A stretch of 64,000 nt of DNA from Amycolatopsis pittospori (GTDB lineage Bacteria > Actinomycetota > Actinomycetes > Mycobacteriales > Pseudonocardiaceae), in assembly GCF_013870525.1 (NCBI RefSeq), contig NZ_JACBXD010000009.1:81785-145784 (forward strand), read 5' to 3'. Shown here piece after piece: positions 34,042 through 43,617 of the stretch; position 1 is the stretch's first letter; each line of letters starts with the position of its first letter. The notes below the pieces were generated by a model that was given only the letters and a program-made list of their open reading frames with translations, did not search any database and was not told the origin of the DNA. Both the position numbers and the translations under genes were made by a program.

Positions 34042-35259
34042 TTACTCCAGGATTCGTGCGGCGGCGGCAGGGTCGGCAGTGCCGGGCAGCCGGTCGAAAG
34101 CCTCGGGGTCGATGTACTCGACGGCGCCCGTGCTCACCTCTCGCAGCATGTTGTACAGCCCGGCCATCACCGCGCGCGTGAAGTGTTCCCGGTGCTGCTG
34201 CCCGAGCGTCTGCGTCTGGCCGCGGACCTCGAACAGCACCGTCCCGGTCCCGTTCAGCGCGAACGAACATCGCGCCTGACCGGGCAGATCGCGATCGGCC
34301 GCATGCGGGTAGCGCGCCCCGACGAAGCCGCGTGACGTCATCCCGTTGAACCCGCTGATCGCCAGCTGCCGCGATTCGTCCTTTGTGTACACATCGCGAT
34401 ACTTCGCGTATTTCTGGCCGGGTTCGAAGAACTTGTCGGGCAGCGGCGGATAGTCGATGCCGACGTCGAGCAGCCGATCGCTGCCTTCCTGCCGGACGCA
34501 CGCGCCTTGATGGTGCAGATCGACGTAGACGTCGGGCACCTTGCCGCGCTGCTTGGTCAAACCGACGTAGACCGAACGCAGTGCCCGGGCCTCGGGAGTG
34601 ACGAACCAGCCTGGTTCCTCCGACGCACCCGGGAAGTCCTCCGCGCGCGGGACATAGTTCAGATCGGGGTTGAAGTCCCGGTTGACGTCGAAGCCGGGAC
34701 GCTTCCGGTAGTCGTCACCCTGGAGGACGTCGCTGAGGTAGTTCCAGGCCGGCGGCCGGTCCTTGAGTTGCGGGAACTTCTGCTGGACCTCGGTCCACGA
34801 CAGGTCGTTGCCGCGCCGGTCGAGTTCGGCGCCGTCGGGGTTCAGTTTGGGGACCGCGACGAACGTGATGGTCTTCCGCAGTCGCTCGGCGTCCCGTGAC
34901 TCCGAAGTGCCGAGGTAGTCGAGAATCCGCAGCAACGCGTCGGTGCCCGTCTTCTCGTTGCCGTGGATTTCGCTGGACACCACGAAAACCTTCGGCCCGG
35001 TCCCGACGGTCGCCTGGTGGATCACCCGGCCGCGGTTGGACCGCCCGGCCTCTTCGACGACCACCCTCCCCTTGCTCACCCGTTCGAGCCTGCCGAGCTC
35101 ACGGACCATCTCCCGATAGTCGGTGAACTCGTTGATGGGCAGTTCCCTCGGTTCCTCACTGCACGGCTGGACGGGAGCCGCCACCGCGGCGGGCGCGCTG
35201 ACGAGCGGGAGCACCGCCAGCCCCACCATCACGGGAACCAACCGACCGAACACCGACAT
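34042..35259 (-). CDS. Secreted M14-family zinc carboxypeptidase
   Basis: A 405-aa exported metallopeptidase. A signal peptide (VMVGLAVLPLVSAPAAVAA) precedes the catalytic domain. Zinc ligands are His99 and Glu102 (HGNE, the HxxE motif) and a later His in DLHHQG; LNPDG is the substrate loop, and the general-base Glu is in VLFEVRGQ. ATG 35259 is supported by GGGGAG six bases upstream. It probably trims C-terminal residues from extracellular peptides or proteins. The neighbouring S8 protease gene has the same orientation. Confidence 0.92.
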   Translation of the reverse strand: MSVFGRLVPVMVGLAVLPLVSAPAAVAAPVQPCSEEPRELPINEFTDYREMVRELGRLERVSKGRVVVEEAGRSNRGRVIHQATVGTGPKVFVVSSEIHGNEKTGTDALLRILDYLGTSESRDAERLRKTITFVAVPKLNPDGAELDRRGNDLSWTEVQQKFPQLKDRPPAWNYLSDVLQGDDYRKRPGFDVNRDFNPDLNYVPRAEDFPGASEEPGWFVTPEARALRSVYVGLTKQRGKVPDVYVDLHHQGACVRQEGSDRLLDVGIDYPPLPDKFFEPGQKYAKYRDVYTKDESRQLAISGFNGMTSRGFVGARYPHAADRDLPGQARCSFALNGTGTVLFEVRGQTQTLGQQHREHFTRAVMAGLYNMLREVSTGAVEYIDPEAFDRLPGTADPAAAARILE

Positions 35260-35330
35260 CGTGAACTCCCCACTGTCGAAGGTGTTCACAACGTAGCGAG
35301 GACGCCGTCGAAAGGGCCAGGAAACGAAAC

Positions 35331-35361
35331 GGGGCCGGCCCACGAAACGTGGACCGGCCCC
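35331..35361. terminator. GC-rich hairpin after the S8 protease gene
   Basis: GGGGCCGG-C-CCACG pairs with CGTGG-A-CCGGCCCC around AAA, one mismatch. It is 12 bp beyond the protease stop codon, upstream of the carboxypeptidase promoter. Confidence 0.7.
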
Positions 35362-35373
35362 GGAACGAACGAA

Positions 35374-36786
35374 CTACTTCACCGCGTCCAGAGCGTTGAC
35401 GCGGCCGTGGCCGTAGTACGAGTTGTCCTTCGCCGGGCCTTCACAGACCGGCGCCGCTGTTCCGCAGGGAACCGCGTCCGCCTGGTGCTCGAGCAGCCAC
35501 CTCAGCGCCGCGGGCGGAGCGTGCCGGAAACGGGACGCCAGCAGCGCGGCGACACCGGCGACGTGCGGGGACGCCATCGAGGTGCCGCACTTGGCGCCGT
35601 AGGCACCGTTGAAAATCGTCGACAGCGGGCAGCCGACTCCCTGGCCGGCGGGCGGCAGCTGGGCGCGGTCGCCACCGGGGGCGGTGACCGAAACGTCGTC
35701 ACCGTAGTTGCTGAACGACGACTTCGTGCCCGCGTAGCCGATGGACGAGACGTTGACGACGCCGTCGATGGCCTTGGGCAGGATGCCGCAGCTCTCGTCG
35801 ACCGGGTGGGGGCGGTTCGGGTCGGTGGTCTGCTCGTCCGGGTCAAAGCCGCTGTTGCCGGCGGCGGCGACGTTCAGGACACCACGGCCGGTCGAGTAGG
35901 CCACCGCGCGGCGGACGGCCTCGAACGCGGCCGCGTCGCCCGGCTCCTTCGCGCAGTAGAACATGCCCGGGTCGATGTAGTAGCTGTTGTTCGTCACCGG
36001 GAAGCGGTGCTTCGCGGCCCACATGAACCCACAGACGGCGGCTTCGGGGAGGATCAGGCCGTCGTCGTTCACGACCTTGACCGATGCCAGCTTGACGCCC
36101 GGCGCGACACCGGTGAAGCCGCGCGCGGCGTCCTTGCCCGCGATCGTGCCGGCGACGTGCGTGCCGTGGTCGGAGTTCGTCGGGGCCCAGGCGGCGGGCG
36201 TGGTGTCGGGTGCGCCGGAGTTGCAGCCCGCGGACGTCTTCGGGTCCAGGGCGTTCTTCAGCGCGGGGTGGGTGGGCTCGATACCCGAGTCCAGCACGCC
36301 GACGGTCACCGAGCGGCTGCCACCGGAGACCTTGTTCGCCTCGGGAGCCTGGATCGCCCGCATGTCCCACTGCTGGGCCGACAGGTCCTCTTCGACGGCG
36401 ACGCTGGTGGTCTCTTCGTTCTCCTTGGTGTCGACCACCGCGGAGCGGGTCGAGCGGGCCGAAGCCGCCGGCGGGAACGCCACGTCACGGCCGCCCGAGT
36501 AGGCGCGGAAGACGCCGATCTTCGCCTGGAAGTCGGCATTGCGCGAGGTCGCGACCGCGACCCCGATCTCCGGGTAGTAGGCCACCTTCTCGCCGCACTT
36601 CGCGCGCAGCTCGGTGTCGACCTTGCGTTCCGGGGTACGCGGGTTGTAAAGCACCACGTAGTTGAACGGCGCGCTCGCGGTGTCGCACTGCGGCGCGGGC
36701 GCGGCACTCGCCGACGGGGCCGCGAAAACGCTTCCCGCCGCCGCCGCGACGAGCGCGGGGACGAGCAGACGTCTGATCCGGGACAT
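35374..36786 (-). CDS. Secreted subtilisin-family (S8) serine protease
   Basis: A 470-aa exported protease with signal peptide (ALVAAAAGSVFAAPSASA), an N-terminal prodomain of about 110 residues, and the full S8 triad: Asp166 (LDSG), His207 (HGTHVAG) and Ser403 (GTSMASPHVAG). It has several cysteine pairs, common in extracellular enzymes of this type. It is transcribed toward the M14 carboxypeptidase and separated from it by a hairpin. Confidence 0.95.
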   Translation of the reverse strand: MSRIRRLLVPALVAAAAGSVFAAPSASAAPAPQCDTASAPFNYVVLYNPRTPERKVDTELRAKCGEKVAYYPEIGVAVATSRNADFQAKIGVFRAYSGGRDVAFPPAASARSTRSAVVDTKENEETTSVAVEEDLSAQQWDMRAIQAPEANKVSGGSRSVTVGVLDSGIEPTHPALKNALDPKTSAGCNSGAPDTTPAAWAPTNSDHGTHVAGTIAGKDAARGFTGVAPGVKLASVKVVNDDGLILPEAAVCGFMWAAKHRFPVTNNSYYIDPGMFYCAKEPGDAAAFEAVRRAVAYSTGRGVLNVAAAGNSGFDPDEQTTDPNRPHPVDESCGILPKAIDGVVNVSSIGYAGTKSSFSNYGDDVSVTAPGGDRAQLPPAGQGVGCPLSTIFNGAYGAKCGTSMASPHVAGVAALLASRFRHAPPAALRWLLEHQADAVPCGTAAPVCEGPAKDNSYYGHGRVNALDAVK

Positions 36787-36865
36787 TCAACCTCCATGAT
36801 TCGGTGAGGTGAACGTTAGGGAGCCGACGCCGGGCCCACCACCGTCAAAAGGACGACAAACCCGA

Positions 36866-37120
36866 TCAGGCGTCAGCCTTTTCCGCGTCCCGTGACTTGG
36901 CGCCACGAAGCGTGCGCAGACCGATGACGCCGATGATGGTGCCGAGCACGAACGAGACGACCGTCAGCACCGCGTGCACGATGAAGTAGGCGGTAGGCGA
37001 ACCGTCGGCGGCCCACGCGCGGTCGCTGTCCCAGAGGTTCTTGGCGAACGTGATCCAGATGATCCACGACCAGACGCCGAAACCCAGCAGGAACATCGAA
37101 GTACCTCGCGAAATGCGCAT
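36866..37120 (-). CDS. Small two-helix membrane protein
   Basis: An 84-aa protein with two predicted transmembrane segments (MFLLGFGVWSWIIWITFAKNLW and AYFIVHAVLTVVSFVLGTIIGVIGL) and a charged C-terminus. From general knowledge, a small SCO4848-like membrane protein sits beside the D,D-carboxypeptidase gene in actinomycetes, and the divergent arrangement here fits that. Function is unknown. Confidence 0.85.
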   Translation of the reverse strand: MRISRGTSMFLLGFGVWSWIIWITFAKNLWDSDRAWAADGSPTAYFIVHAVLTVVSFVLGTIIGVIGLRTLRGAKSRDAEKADA

Positions 37121-37163
37121 GCCCCTGAGTATGCAGCGGGGCCGGCGACGCTACATTGCTCGG

Positions 37164-38405
37164 GTGCACAGCGCTATCTCCCGGTCGCTCATGGTCCTCG
37201 TTTCCGGTGTGCTCGCCTTCACGGTGACGCCGGTGGCCACAGCCGCCCCGAAGCCACCAGCCCAGGCACAGCCGTGCGCGAACAAGTCGACGCCTCCCCC
37301 GCCGATCGACACCTCCGAGAAGCCGCGCCCCGGTGAGGCCGCGCCGGCACCGCTGCCCGTCCCGCCCGTTCCGGTGGGCGGCGACCGGATGGCCGAATGC
37401 GGGCTCGTGCTCCCGAAGCGCGCGCTGAACCCGCCCGAGGGGACGACGGCCGCGTCGTGGGTGCTGCAGGACCTCGAGAACGGCGACATCATCGCGGCGA
37501 AGGATCCGCACGCCCGGCAGCGGCCGGCGTCGTTGATCAAGACGCTGCTCGCGCTGGTCGCGGTCACCGAACTGCCGCCGCGCAAGGTCATCACGCCGAC
37601 GAAGGAGGACGCCGAGCAGGAGTGCACCTGTGTCGGCATCGCCGCCGGCGCACAGTACACAGTGGACCAGCTGCTGCACGGGCTGCTGATGCACTCCGGC
37701 AACGACGTGGCGCACGCGCTCTCCACCACGCTGGGCGGCGTCGACGCCACCATCGCGAAGATGAACGCGCTGGCCGCCCGCATCGGCGCCACGGACACGC
37801 GGGCCGCGACGCCGTCCGGACTCGACGGGCCCGGTATGTCGACGTCGGCCTACGACATGAGCCTGATCTTCCACTACGCGATGAAGCAGCCGGAATTCGC
37901 GCAGGTGGTCAAGACCAAGAGCTACGAAATCCCGGCGATCGGCGGGAAACCGGCGATTCCGATCTACAACGACAACAAGCTTCTCGGGTCCTACCCCGGA
38001 TTCCTGGGTGGGAAGACCGGCTTCACCGACGACGCGCGCCACACCTATGTCGGCGGCGCGCTCCAGAACGGCCACCGGGTCGCGGTCGTGCTGCTTCGCG
38101 CCGAGCAGCGGCCGACCCGGGTTTCGGAGCAGGCCGCGAAACTGCTCGATTACGGCATCGCGCTCCGCGAGGCCAAGGCCGAATCCGTCGGGCGGATCGA
38201 CTACAAACCGGCGGAAACCGTGGACGTCGGTGCCGCCGGACAGGCCGTGCCGAACGCCGACGGCACGTCGAACAGCGGTGCCGCGGCGGCGGCCGAAGAT
38301 CCGTTCGGCACGACCGGCTGGATCATCACGCTGATCGTCTTCCTGATCATCGTGGCCGCCTTCGTCATCGGTCACCAGCGCAAGAAAGCCATGACGACCG
38401 ACTGA
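37164..38405 (+). CDS. D-alanyl-D-alanine carboxypeptidase (S11 family, membrane-anchored)
   Basis: A 413-aa DacA-type penicillin-binding protein that removes the terminal D-Ala from peptidoglycan stems. Active-site motifs are S123-L-I-K126, S178-G-N180 and K284-T-G286. A signal peptide begins the protein, a Pro-rich linker follows, and a single C-terminal helix (WIITLIVFLIIVAAFVIGH) anchors it. The GTG at 37164 is preferred; a TACATT -10-like hexamer ends 6 bases upstream, so the transcript may be leaderless. It is divergent from the small membrane protein gene. Confidence 0.94.
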   Translation: MHSAISRSLMVLVSGVLAFTVTPVATAAPKPPAQAQPCANKSTPPPPIDTSEKPRPGEAAPAPLPVPPVPVGGDRMAECGLVLPKRALNPPEGTTAASWVLQDLENGDIIAAKDPHARQRPASLIKTLLALVAVTELPPRKVITPTKEDAEQECTCVGIAAGAQYTVDQLLHGLLMHSGNDVAHALSTTLGGVDATIAKMNALAARIGATDTRAATPSGLDGPGMSTSAYDMSLIFHYAMKQPEFAQVVKTKSYEIPAIGGKPAIPIYNDNKLLGSYPGFLGGKTGFTDDARHTYVGGALQNGHRVAVVLLRAEQRPTRVSEQAAKLLDYGIALREAKAESVGRIDYKPAETVDVGAAGQAVPNADGTSNSGAAAAAEDPFGTTGWIITLIVFLIIVAAFVIGHQRKKAMTTD

Positions 38406-38426
38406 CCATCGGAACCGGCCGCCGGG

Positions 38427-39449
38427 TCAGGACTTCCGTCGGCCGAGCCAGCCCAAGAGCGCGCCGGTCGCGAAAGCCCCTCCGACGGCACCGAGCCCCG
38501 GCCCCTGCTGAACGGTCACCCTCGGGTGGATCGACACGGGGGCCGGCGGCTCGATGACCGTCGACATGTTCTCCTTCGCCGTCGCCGTCCACGCGGTGAC
38601 GAACAGCAGGAACCGCGAAACGAGGTTCGCGAACACCAGCAGACCGATCACCGGGCCGAACAACGTGAACGCCGGTGATTTCGTGACACTGCCGAGGTAA
38701 AGGGTCGCGCCCTGCTGGAGCACGATGAACCCGACGGCGGCGAAGACCGCCCCCTTGACCGCGCTGCGCAGGGCGACGTGCTCGCGCGGCAACCTCGCGA
38801 TCACCCAGAGGAACACCAGGGTGTTGGCGAGGAGACCGAGCAGGATCGTCGCGACCTTCAACACGAACACGGCCCAGGCCTGCTCCTGCAGGCCGACGAG
38901 TTCGAGCAGGAAACGGCCGATGCCGCTACCCGCCGCGGTGAGACCGAACGAGACCACCAACGCGAGACCGAGCCCCACCAGGGACAGCAGGTCCTTGAGC
39001 GTCGTCGAAACCAGTGGCAACTGCTGCTTTTCCTGGCCCCATTGGGCGGTCAGCGCGTCACGCAGGTTCGTCATCCACCCGATGCCGGAGTACAGCGCGA
39101 GCAGCAGACCGAAGATCCCGATGCCGCCACCGGACTTCAGCGCCGCGCCGACGATGCCGTTGACCAAGTCGCGCAGCCCGTCGGGTACCGACTTGTTGAT
39201 GCCGTCGGTGATCTGGTTGAGGATGGTCTGATCGCCGGCGACCACCATCCCGACGACCGCGAAGGCGACCATCAGGATCGGGATCACCGAAAGCACACTG
39301 AAGTAGGTGATGGCCGCGGCGTAGTGGTTGCCGTAGCGCTCGGTGAAGGCGTCGTTCGCCCGGATGAGGTGATCGAGCCAGCCGTACTTCCGCCTCAACC
39401 GCGGTAGCAGCTTGTCCTCGTCCGGCTTCGCGCCGTCATCTTTCGCCAC
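38427..39449 (-). CDS. YihY/BrkB-family inner membrane protein
   Basis: A 340-aa protein with six transmembrane helices and the family features (FTERYGNHYAAAITYFSVLSVIPILMVAFAVVG, ALYSGIGWMTNLRDALTAQWG, PREHVALRSAVKGAVFAAVGF). Once annotated ribonuclease BN, the family's real role is unknown, possibly in envelope processes or export. It is convergent with the carboxypeptidase gene and downstream of trpS, in the same direction. Confidence 0.92.
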   Translation of the reverse strand: MAKDDGAKPDEDKLLPRLRRKYGWLDHLIRANDAFTERYGNHYAAAITYFSVLSVIPILMVAFAVVGMVVAGDQTILNQITDGINKSVPDGLRDLVNGIVGAALKSGGGIGIFGLLLALYSGIGWMTNLRDALTAQWGQEKQQLPLVSTTLKDLLSLVGLGLALVVSFGLTAAGSGIGRFLLELVGLQEQAWAVFVLKVATILLGLLANTLVFLWVIARLPREHVALRSAVKGAVFAAVGFIVLQQGATLYLGSVTKSPAFTLFGPVIGLLVFANLVSRFLLFVTAWTATAKENMSTVIEPPAPVSIHPRVTVQQGPGLGAVGGAFATGALLGWLGRRKS

Positions 39450-39490
39450 TAGGAAACGCTAACCACGTCCACCGTGGCCCGCAGCGCGAA

Positions 39491-40522
<1,032 letters not shown>

Positions 40523-40673
40523 TCAGGCCGCGTCGCACGAGGTCACCCGAGGTCGCCCCGGCCGAACGGTCTAAACGGTTAAACGCCACATACTTCCGAC
40601 GGTTCTGAGCGAGGTGTCCGATTCCTAGCGTTCATGGCACCGGATCTTCCGGCCACACCGAAGGAGAACCCAG

Positions 40674-41420
40674 ATGAAGGCACGATCCCTGCTGATGGGC
40701 TTGGCCATCGCGGCTGCGGCCGTGTTCACCCTCCCCGGCGCCGCGACCGCTTCCGAGCCCACCGGCGGCGTCCAGCCGAACATCGTCGGCGGCGGCAACG
40801 CGACGCAGGTCTACTCGTTCATGGTGTCGCAGCAGTCGAGCAGCGGCGGGCACCAGTGTGGTGGCTCACTGATCAGCTCGACCTGGGTGGTCACCGCGAA
40901 GCACTGTGGCACGCCGTACCAGGTGCGCGTCGGCACCACGAACCGCACCAGCGGCGGCACCGTGGCCCGCGTGGCCCAGCGGATCGCCCACCCGAGCGCC
41001 GACCTGGCGCTGCTGCGTCTCTCGACGGCGGTGTCGCAGGCGCCGGTCACGATCGCCGACGCGTCCGGGGCCGTCGGCACCGCGACGCGGATCATCGGCT
41101 GGGGCCAGACCTGCGCCCCGCAGGGCGGCTGTGGCGCCCCGATCACCCTGCAGGAACTGAACACCTCGATCGTCGCCGACAGCCGGTGCCTCGGCATCAG
41201 CGGCGCGAGCGAGATCTGCACCAACAACCCCGGTGGGAACAAGGGCGCCTGCTACGGCGACTCGGGCGGCCCGCAGGTGAAGCAGGTCAACGGTGTCTGG
41301 CAGCTGGTCGGCGCCACCAGCCGCGCCGGGAACAACAGCAGCACCTGTGCGACCGGGCCGTCGATCTACGTGGACGTCCCCTACTTCCGCAGCTGGATCC
41401 GCACCAACTCCGGAGTCTGA
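40674..41420 (+). CDS. Secreted chymotrypsin-fold (S1) serine protease
   Basis: A 248-aa exported protease with signal peptide, short propeptide and mature N-terminus IVGGGNATQ. The triad is His77 (TAKHC), Asp110 (DLALLRL) and Ser197 (GDSGGP). The residue six before the catalytic Ser, which sets P1 specificity, is Gly191 rather than the Asp of trypsin, so cleavage after Arg/Lys is not expected despite trypsin-like annotation. Three disulfide pairs are plausible. GAAGGAG precedes the ATG. Confidence 0.94.
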   Translation: MKARSLLMGLAIAAAAVFTLPGAATASEPTGGVQPNIVGGGNATQVYSFMVSQQSSSGGHQCGGSLISSTWVVTAKHCGTPYQVRVGTTNRTSGGTVARVAQRIAHPSADLALLRLSTAVSQAPVTIADASGAVGTATRIIGWGQTCAPQGGCGAPITLQELNTSIVADSRCLGISGASEICTNNPGGNKGACYGDSGGPQVKQVNGVWQLVGATSRAGNNSSTCATGPSIYVDVPYFRSWIRTNSGV

Positions 41421-41429
41421 CCCGGTTCC

Positions 41430-41717
41430 CGCGTCGCCCCACCGTCCCCTGGGGCGACGCGGTCCCAGCCGGTTCAGCAACGAACCGTGCGGAAGTTCGA
41501 AGAGCCGCTCCAGCAGCGCGACCGCCTTCAGCGAGTCGCACCGCTCGGGGCGGCTTCTTCCTGTTCGCCAGTAGCTCAGGGTCGCGATGCTGACCCGGAC
41601 GCCGTGCTGGGCGAGCCGGTGGCGGATCCGGTCGAGACCGAGTCCGCTGTCCGTGATCGCCCGGTCCAAGGCGCGGGGAAAGGGATCACCGGGCCGACTG
41701 CGCCGCGTCACCGTCAT
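41430..41717 (-). pseudogene. Truncated helix-turn-helix regulator remnant
   Basis: MTVTRRSRPGDPFPRALDRA onward, then LDRIRHRLAQHGVRVSIATLSYWRTGRSRPERCDSLKAVALLERLF, is a recognisable N-terminal DNA-binding domain of an actinobacterial regulator type whose usual length is about 300 aa. After GPRRPRGRWGD near 41435 family-like sequence stops; the frame continues antisense through the protease gene until 40866, but that part is a composition shadow. So only about 95 residues of the regulator survive. A short standalone DNA-binding protein using a late stop cannot be excluded. Confidence 0.55.
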
Positions 41718-41795
41718 GGACCCGAGCGTGGCGATCAGCGCGCGGCTAAACAATCCGGATGGGACTAGGTGTACCTACCCAAGAAATCCGGACGA

Positions 41796-41824
41796 CCTGC
41801 GTTTAGCGGGCTAATCGTGCTCTG
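41796..41824. repeat. 29-bp repeat, diverged copy
   Basis: Matches the 29-bp unit except near the right end (CGTGCTCTG). Core palindrome at 41799-41818. Confidence 0.8.
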
Positions 41825-41851
41825 ATGGCACCCGCCCTCAGCTGGCTCCGA

Positions 41852-41880
41852 CCTGCGTTTAGCGGGCTAATCGCGATCTG
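41852..41880. repeat. 29-bp repeat, exact copy
   Basis: Identical to 21801-21829, 27 bp after the previous copy and in the same orientation. Confidence 0.85.
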
Positions 41881-41900
41881 TGGGCGGCCGGAAGCGGGGC

Positions 41901-41920
41901 GCATTTAGAGGACTAAACGC
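41901..41920. repeat. Short palindrome GCATTTAG-AGGA-CTAAACGC
   Basis: A third element of the family within about 120 bp, of the AGGA-centred subtype seen at 4574. It lies 14 bp before the end of the leftward small membrane-protein gene. Confidence 0.75.
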
Positions 41921-41934
41921 GGGGAAGGCGCAGG

Positions 41935-42306
41935 TCAGGGGTGGCGCGGGTGGGTGAGGGCGTCGCGTTCGGCGAGGACGGCCTCGGCCATCGCGGCGAC
42001 GTCCGGGGCCGGGGCCTGGACCGGGGTGACGACGGGGATGGTCGGGGCGGCCGTGGCAGCGGCGGCGGCGCGCGCCTTCCGGCGCTGACGGAAGACACCG
42101 AACGCCATACCGACGATGCCGAGCGCGACGGCGATCAAGCCGACCGGGCCCAGAAGACCGAATGCCATCTCCGAGCGCGAAGTCGTCTCCGCGGCCGAGG
42201 CCGGGCCGGCGCCCGCGATGAGCAGCGCGACCGGGATCGCGACGACCGCCGCGGCCCTGGCCGCGGGCAGAGCCGACCGCATCAGGAGATGAACTGGGTT
42301 CCGCAC
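41935..42306 (-). CDS. Small membrane protein with signal peptide and Ala/Pro-rich tail
   Basis: A 123-aa protein. GTG 42306 is supported by GGGAGG seven bases upstream. An N-terminal signal or first helix (AAAVVAIPVALLIAGAGPASA) is followed by a second transmembrane helix (FGLLGPVGLIAVALGIVGMAFGVF), a basic stop-transfer (RQRRKAR) and an Ala/Pro/Val tail. Function is unknown. Confidence 0.75.
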   Translation of the reverse strand: MRNPVHLLMRSALPAARAAAVVAIPVALLIAGAGPASAAETTSRSEMAFGLLGPVGLIAVALGIVGMAFGVFRQRRKARAAAAATAAPTIPVVTPVQAPAPDVAAMAEAVLAERDALTHPRHP

Positions 42307-42582
42307 CGGAGTGCCTCCCGTGACGTGACATTACTGAACCGGAACGCTAACCCGAACGAGTGAGCATTTCCAGGTCGCTGGTCAAAAAACTACCGAGCGT
42401 GTCAAGACCTGTGGGTTCTGATCAACTCGGGGAACGAGACTAGCCCCTCACAGGGGGGATGTTTCGAGCACCCCTCTCCTCAAAGTTGTCGCGACCGGAA
42501 CGGTTTCTGACAGAACGAGACAAGGGTTAGGCCGTTCGGATGTCACTACGGGGCCGAACAGGCACGATCCGACTTTCCCCGG

Positions 42583-42611
42583 TTGGTTTCTTGTGTGCAA
42601 TGGTCTATACC
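42583..42611 (+). promoter_or_regulatory. Candidate sigma-70-type promoter of the chitinase gene
   Basis: TTGGTT and TATACC are separated by 17 bp, 68 bp upstream of the chitinase start. The -10 hexamer lies inside the first DasR-like element, so a repressor bound there would block transcription. The rest of the 373-bp gap 42307-42679 shows no gene. Confidence 0.45.
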
Positions 42612-42642
42612 TGTGGCCATACCTCTTAAAAGGTATAGACCA
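42601..42642. promoter_or_regulatory. Pair of inverted DasR-like (dre) elements
   Basis: TGGTCTATACCT (42601-42612) and its exact reverse complement AGGTATAGACCA (42631-42642) lie 38 bp upstream of the GH19 chitinase gene. Each differs at two positions from the 12-bp core TGGTCTAGACCA of known DasR sites, which control chitin and N-acetylglucosamine genes in streptomycetes. Confidence 0.65.
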
Positions 42643-42679
42643 ATCCCCTGCATGGTCCCCTCGTACGAAGGAGCCACCG

Positions 42680-43558
42680 ATGTCTCTTCGACGTATCCTC
42701 GCGGCGGTCGCCGCCACCTTCGCGGCCACGACGGTCGCCGTGGTCGTCCCGGCCCAGTCCGCCTCGGCCGCGGACTGCGCGGCGCCGTGGAACGCGAGCT
42801 CGGTCTACTGGGGCGGCAACACCGCCTCCCACAACGGGCGCAACTGGTCCGCGAAGTGGTGGACACAGAACGAAACCCCGGGTACGGCCCAGGTCTGGGC
42901 CGACCAGGGCACCTGCGGAGGCGGCTCGCAGAACCCGTCCGGTTTCGTGGTCAGCGAAGCCCAGTTCAACCAGATTTTCCCGAGCCGGAATCCCTTCTAC
43001 ACCTACAACGGCCTGGTCACCGCCCTGAGCGCGTATCCGGCCTTCGCCGGCACAGGCAGCGACACGGTCAAGAAGCAGGAGGCGGCCGCCTTCCTGGCGA
43101 ACGTCAACCACGAGACCGGCGGCCTGGTCCACATCGTCGAGCAGAACCAGGCGAACTACCCGCACTACTGCGACACGAGCCAGTCCTACGGCTGCCCGGC
43201 GGGCAACGCCGCGTACTACGGCCGCGGCCCGATCCAGCTGAGCTGGAACTTCAACTACAAGGCCGCCGGTGACGCGCTGGGCCTGCCGCTGCTGACCAAC
43301 CCGTGGCTGGTGCAGAACGACGCGGCGGTCGCCTGGAAGACCGGCATCTGGTACTGGATGACCCAGAACGGACCGGGCACGATGACCCCGCACCACGCGA
43401 TGGTCAACGGCAACGGCTTCGGCGAGACCATCCGCAGCATCAACGGCAGCATCGAATGCAACGGCGGCAACCCCGCCCAAGTGCAGAGCCGTGTGAACAA
43501 GTACCAGCAGATCGTCGGAATCCTCGGCGTCCCCGCCGGGAACAACCTGTACTGCTGA
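42680..43558 (+). CDS. Secreted GH19 chitinase with N-terminal chitin-binding module
   Basis: A 292-aa exported enzyme: signal peptide (to about residue 31), a small CBM5/12-type module (CAAPWNASSVYWGGNTASHNGRNWSAKWW), a short Gly/Ser linker, then a GH19 catalytic domain. Catalytic glutamates are likely Glu145 (NHETGG) and Glu154; YYGRGPIQLSWNFNY is the family signature. ATG 42680 follows AAGGAG. It hydrolyses chitin outside the cell. Two DasR-like sites overlap its promoter, consistent with induction by chitin breakdown products. Confidence 0.95.
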   Translation: MSLRRILAAVAATFAATTVAVVVPAQSASAADCAAPWNASSVYWGGNTASHNGRNWSAKWWTQNETPGTAQVWADQGTCGGGSQNPSGFVVSEAQFNQIFPSRNPFYTYNGLVTALSAYPAFAGTGSDTVKKQEAAAFLANVNHETGGLVHIVEQNQANYPHYCDTSQSYGCPAGNAAYYGRGPIQLSWNFNYKAAGDALGLPLLTNPWLVQNDAAVAWKTGIWYWMTQNGPGTMTPHHAMVNGNGFGETIRSINGSIECNGGNPAQVQSRVNKYQQIVGILGVPAGNNLYC

Positions 43559-43573
43559 TCCGCCCAAGAAGCT

Positions 43574-43616
43574 GAAGGGGTCCTTCGCCGCATCGGACGC
43601 GGCGAAGGACCCCTTC
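43574..43616. terminator. 18-bp perfect-stem hairpin after the chitinase gene
   Basis: GAAGGGGTCCTTCGCCGC pairs exactly with its complement around ATCGGAC. It ends 2 bp before the stop codon of the convergent MarR gene and probably serves both. Confidence 0.8.
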
Positions 43617-43617
43617 G

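Noticed and set aside
40866..41429. Continuation of the helix-turn-helix frame across the S1 protease gene
   Set aside because: It is exactly antisense to a protease with a complete catalytic triad, and its sequence is low-complexity shadow; only the first 95 residues look like protein.
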